NCBI GenBank assembly: GCA_032718475.1
Contig: JAUCBJ010004232.1
Span: 1-33,031, forward strand
DNA length: 33,031 bases
Source: Nemertoderma westbladi
Taxonomy: Eukaryota > Xenacoelomorpha > Nemertodermatida > Nemertodermatidae
Direction: 5' to 3'
Positions 30,263 to 33,031 of this stretch are shown here, piece by piece. The notes below the pieces were generated by a model, which saw only the letters and a list, made by a program, of their open reading frames with translations, did not search any database and had not been told where the DNA came from. Every line of letters starts with the position of its first letter. Position 1 is the first letter of the stretch. Made by a program: the position numbers and the translations under genes.

Positions 30263-30989
30263 TTGGGTAGATCGATAAAAAAGATGAGACTTTTCATTGA
30301 ATTCGGTACTATATCGCATTCGAGGCTGGGCGAACTGAATTCATGTTATAGAGAGCCCCACCTGTAAATATCAAAGAATTTTAAGCATAGTGGACCCGTA
30401 GCGCATAATATCTCACATTAAAGTTATGGGGCGCTCTACAAAAAGGGTGCAGCATGGCACCTCTTTGCTACCAAAACCCAGATCAACCATACAATCTGGT
30501 CGATCGCTGCTAGAGCCGGGAGAATTTACCGCTTCACGACTTTGTATTATGGCAAACTAGGCCCTACTGGTTAAAATAGACATGCGAAGTTGAAGAGTCA
30601 ATAACAATAACATACATAACAATAGTCAGTAACAGTATTAACCATCAATTACAAATAGCTTGTCACAAACCTGTACAATATCACATTATAGCCTATAGCT
30701 CTGTGCTATATGCATTAAGGAGTTAAAGCTAAAGGCAACGCCTTAGTTGTAAAAGATAGACGACGAGTTTGACTGGAAAAATAAATCGGTGGCCATAGAC
30801 TGAGTTGTAAATGGGGACAATTTCAACAAAAATATTTTTTATCAAAGAATCCTCTTTTTCTCACTAAAATTGGTAGAAAACAGAGTAAAAAGGTACTGCT
30901 TTTTCTCACTATGATTACTTTCTATCACTAAATTAGTTACAGAAAGTCTATTTCTATTACTAATTTAGAGACAGGAAGTGGGATATTTT
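30263..30989. other. Intergenic, nothing firm
   Basis: No supported gene. The stretch 30830-30975 contains several 'tttctcacta' and 'attactaattta' type partial repeats, with possible weak inverted partners near 31290-31370, but no clear element boundary. Confidence 0.4.
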
Positions 30990-31065
30990 AGCACGGTCAG
31001 CAGAGCGTAGTTGTTACTGTGTTAATATGTACTGGGTTCAAGACCAGCCACAGCTGCTTTTTCTT
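30990..31065 (+). mobile_element. Possible tRNA-derived SINE head
   Basis: GGTTCAAGACC at 31034-31044 matches the pol III B box, and TAGCACGGTCAGCAGAGCG upstream is a poor A-box match at plausible distance. No cloverleaf closes, so it is not called as a tRNA gene. Weak evidence. Confidence 0.35.
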
Positions 31066-31835
31066 GTAAATTCAAATCTTTAAACTTTCTTTATAATTTG
31101 AGGTGATTGACAGATATGTGTTTCGGTTAAATACAGTATTTGGATGTTTCATCACAAATTTCAGTTAGCCTTAAATTCTGATCTTCATCCCTCCAGTAGT
31201 ACTTGATGTTGACCTCGACGGCTAAAAACATGCGAACTCGTGCTAATCTCAATACACTCACTCGGACAGAATAATTGAATTTCAGTAACATTAGTGACAA
31301 AGAGTGCTTCTTTTCGATACTATTTCTTATCGAAAAACGTTACTTTCTCGTCACAATATAAGAAAAAACACTAATTTATTTTCGTAGAAGAACTATTTAT
31401 TGATCATTATTATTTTGAAATATATTATGAAGAAATAATAAACAAGTTAACCAAATAAATAAACTGAGTAACAAAGGGAGAACTTTAACTACAAACTACA
31501 TTAATATAAACAATATTGAGCGTTGTTATGGGTTACAAGCGAATGTTAACCCTGGAAATATAATAACAAGGAATGTATTTAGGGAATACAAAGTTAACTA
31601 GAATATTCAAAATGTTACGTCACCAATTCCATTTTGCACGTCACGAAAGTATTTTATTTAATTTATAAATAAATACGTTTATTTAATTTTTTTCAGGAAT
31701 TGTAATATTTTCTAATTTCCAATAAATGAAAATAAATAATAAACCTTTCAATAATTTTTCATTTTTTTATAAGTTTAATTTAATTTTATTATGAATTATA
31801 ATATGTTCTCATTTATAAAAATTAAAATAAACAAA
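31066..31835. other. Intergenic, nothing recognised
   Basis: AT-rich DNA, especially 31640-31830. I see no gene or clear repeat. Confidence 0.5.
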
Positions 31836-31913
31836 GCATTAGTCAGTAATAACAGTAGTACTAAATGTGGCAAAGCATTAGTCAGTAATAACAGTAGTAC
31901 TAAATGTGGAGCG
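31836..31913. repeat. Two-copy 39-bp direct repeat
   Basis: CAAAGCATTAGTCAGTAATA, then ACAGTAGTACTAAATGTGG, occurs twice back to back without differences. It is a recent small tandem duplication. Confidence 0.9.
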
Positions 31914-32283
31914 AGAGGCGAAGTAAGCGAGCTTATCAACTGCTGTGTCGGTCTGTCTGTCGGGCTATTGTTTGAAGGCTAACAACGCAATCAATTTTTG
32001 ATGAAATTATTTTATACCAAAATCGGTACCGCACAATATTAACATTTATAATAGTCTGTAATAAATAATACTAAAAATAGTAAACTTCATTGATTTTGTG
32101 TTACTGTATTTTTGTATGTTTGAATTTCCCCCGTTAATGCTAAATGTATTGTAGTTTATATTATTATTGGCAAAATAAACGAAAGAGGGTTCAAAAAAAA
32201 ATAATAGTCTGTCAAATGTCTGGAATTTGCATGGGGGGACTCAACAGTTCACAAGTGCCACGGTAGAAGACGACCAGGCAACG
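31914..32283. other. Intergenic, nothing recognised
   Basis: AT-rich DNA leading to the last minisatellite. No gene is supported. Confidence 0.5.
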
Positions 32284-33031
32284 GAGTGGAACCCGAACGG
32301 AGTGGTACCCGTACGGTGTGGTACCCGTACGGAGTGGTACCCGTACGGAGTGGTACCCGTACGGAGTGGTACCCGTCCCGTACGGAGTGGTACCCGTACG
32401 GAGTGGTACCCGTACGGAGTGGTACCCGTACGGAGTGGTACCCGTACGGAGTGGTACCCGTACGGAGTGGTACCCCTACGGAGTGGTACCCGTACGGAGT
32501 GGTACCCGTACGGAGTGGTACCCGTACGGAGTGGTACCCGTACGGAGTGGTACCCGTACGGAGTGGTACCCCGTACGGAGTGGTACCCGTACGGAGTGGT
32601 ACCCGTACGGAGTGGTACCCGTACGGAGTGGTACCCGTACGGAGTGGTACCCGTACGGAGTGGTACCCGTACGGAGTGGTACCCGTACGGAGTGGTACCC
32701 GTCCCGTACGGAGAGGTACCGGTACGGAGTGGTACCCGTACGGAGTGGTACCCGTACGGAGTGGTACCCGTACGGAGTGGTACCCGTACGGAGTGGTACC
32801 CGTACGGAGTGGTACCCGTACGGAGTGGTACCCGTACGGAGTGGTACCCGTACGGAGTGGTACCCGTACGGAGTGGTACCCGTACGGAGTGGTACCCGTA
32901 CGGAGTGGTACCCGTACGGAGTGGTACCCGTACGGAGTGGTACCTGTACGGAGTGGTACCCGTACAGAGTGGTACCCGTACAGAGTGGTACCTGTACGGA
33001 GTGGTACCCGTACGGAGTGGTACCCGTACGG
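32284..33031. repeat. 16-bp minisatellite (≥46 copies), runs off the window
   Basis: The unit TACCCGTACGGAGTGG is repeated to the last base, so the array's full length is unknown. Each junction creates GGTACC and each unit CGTACG, both palindromes. Variants: inserted GTCCC at 32367 and 32701, one CCCC unit near 32570, CTACGG at 32475, GAGAGG near 32711, and TACAGAG / TACCTG units near the end (32940-32995). Confidence 0.97.

Noticed and set aside
30830-31380. A further TIR element with 'tttctcacta' / 'tagtgac' ends
   Set aside because: The inverted matches are short and broken and I found no duplication at the borders.

Overview
The window looks like nuclear DNA of an invertebrate animal, probably marine. 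Its genes are animal families (SLC33A1, FAM227, HECT), intergenic DNA is AT-rich, and transposons and minisatellites are very dense. The scattered palindrome TAGGCCTA/AGGCCTAC would fit an echinoderm or hemichordate, but that is only an impression. No bacterial operon, CRISPR array or true tRNA/rRNA gene was found.

Layout. 1-421: palindromic MITE. 476-3646: dispersed repeats, a 36-bp minisatellite (7 copies), a GGATCC/CCGCGG-rich patch and the upstream region of the first gene. 3647-5218 (+): intact single-exon FAM227-family gene. 5583-9426: huge 32-bp minisatellite, open in all three minus frames. 10815-11790 (+): decayed non-LTR reverse transcriptase. 12633-14300 (-): intact single-exon SLC33A1 (acetyl-CoA transporter). 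14570-25667: an 11.1-kb DNA transposon. 26082-29665: more repeats, ending in a 31-bp minisatellite of about 78 copies. 29666-32283: mostly non-coding, with a second RT scrap and a possible SINE. 32284-33031: a 16-bp minisatellite that runs off the window.

The main discovery is the 11.1-kb element. It has inverted termini starting TACCGTGGCTGATTGCGGCC, a perfect 6-bp target duplication (CAAACC) and inverted subterminal AT-rich arrays. On one strand it carries an intact HECT-type ubiquitin-ligase gene with a zinc ribbon. On the other strand it carries an IS3/retroviral-integrase-like DDE transposase. The 6-bp duplication and TAC...GTA ends match what I recall for the IS3EU superfamily. The transposase keeps its D, D and E residues but is killed by one stop codon and by a 1,224-bp hAT-like insertion with an exact 8-bp duplication. 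That insertion itself holds a 197-bp Harbinger-like MITE. Two further non-autonomous elements sit in the big one: a 989-bp element with 8-bp TSD and clusters of CTACGCGTAG, and a 3.9-kb element whose internal minisatellite appears to have grown from its own subterminal motif. A tRNA-derived SINE and a small palindromic MITE add to the nest.

The two host genes show no functional link to each other or to the transposon. The 11-kb element lies about 270 bp upstream of the SLC33A1 start codon, with the HECT gene divergent from it, so it may affect that gene's promoter. Tandem repeats account for roughly 9 kb of the 33 kb.
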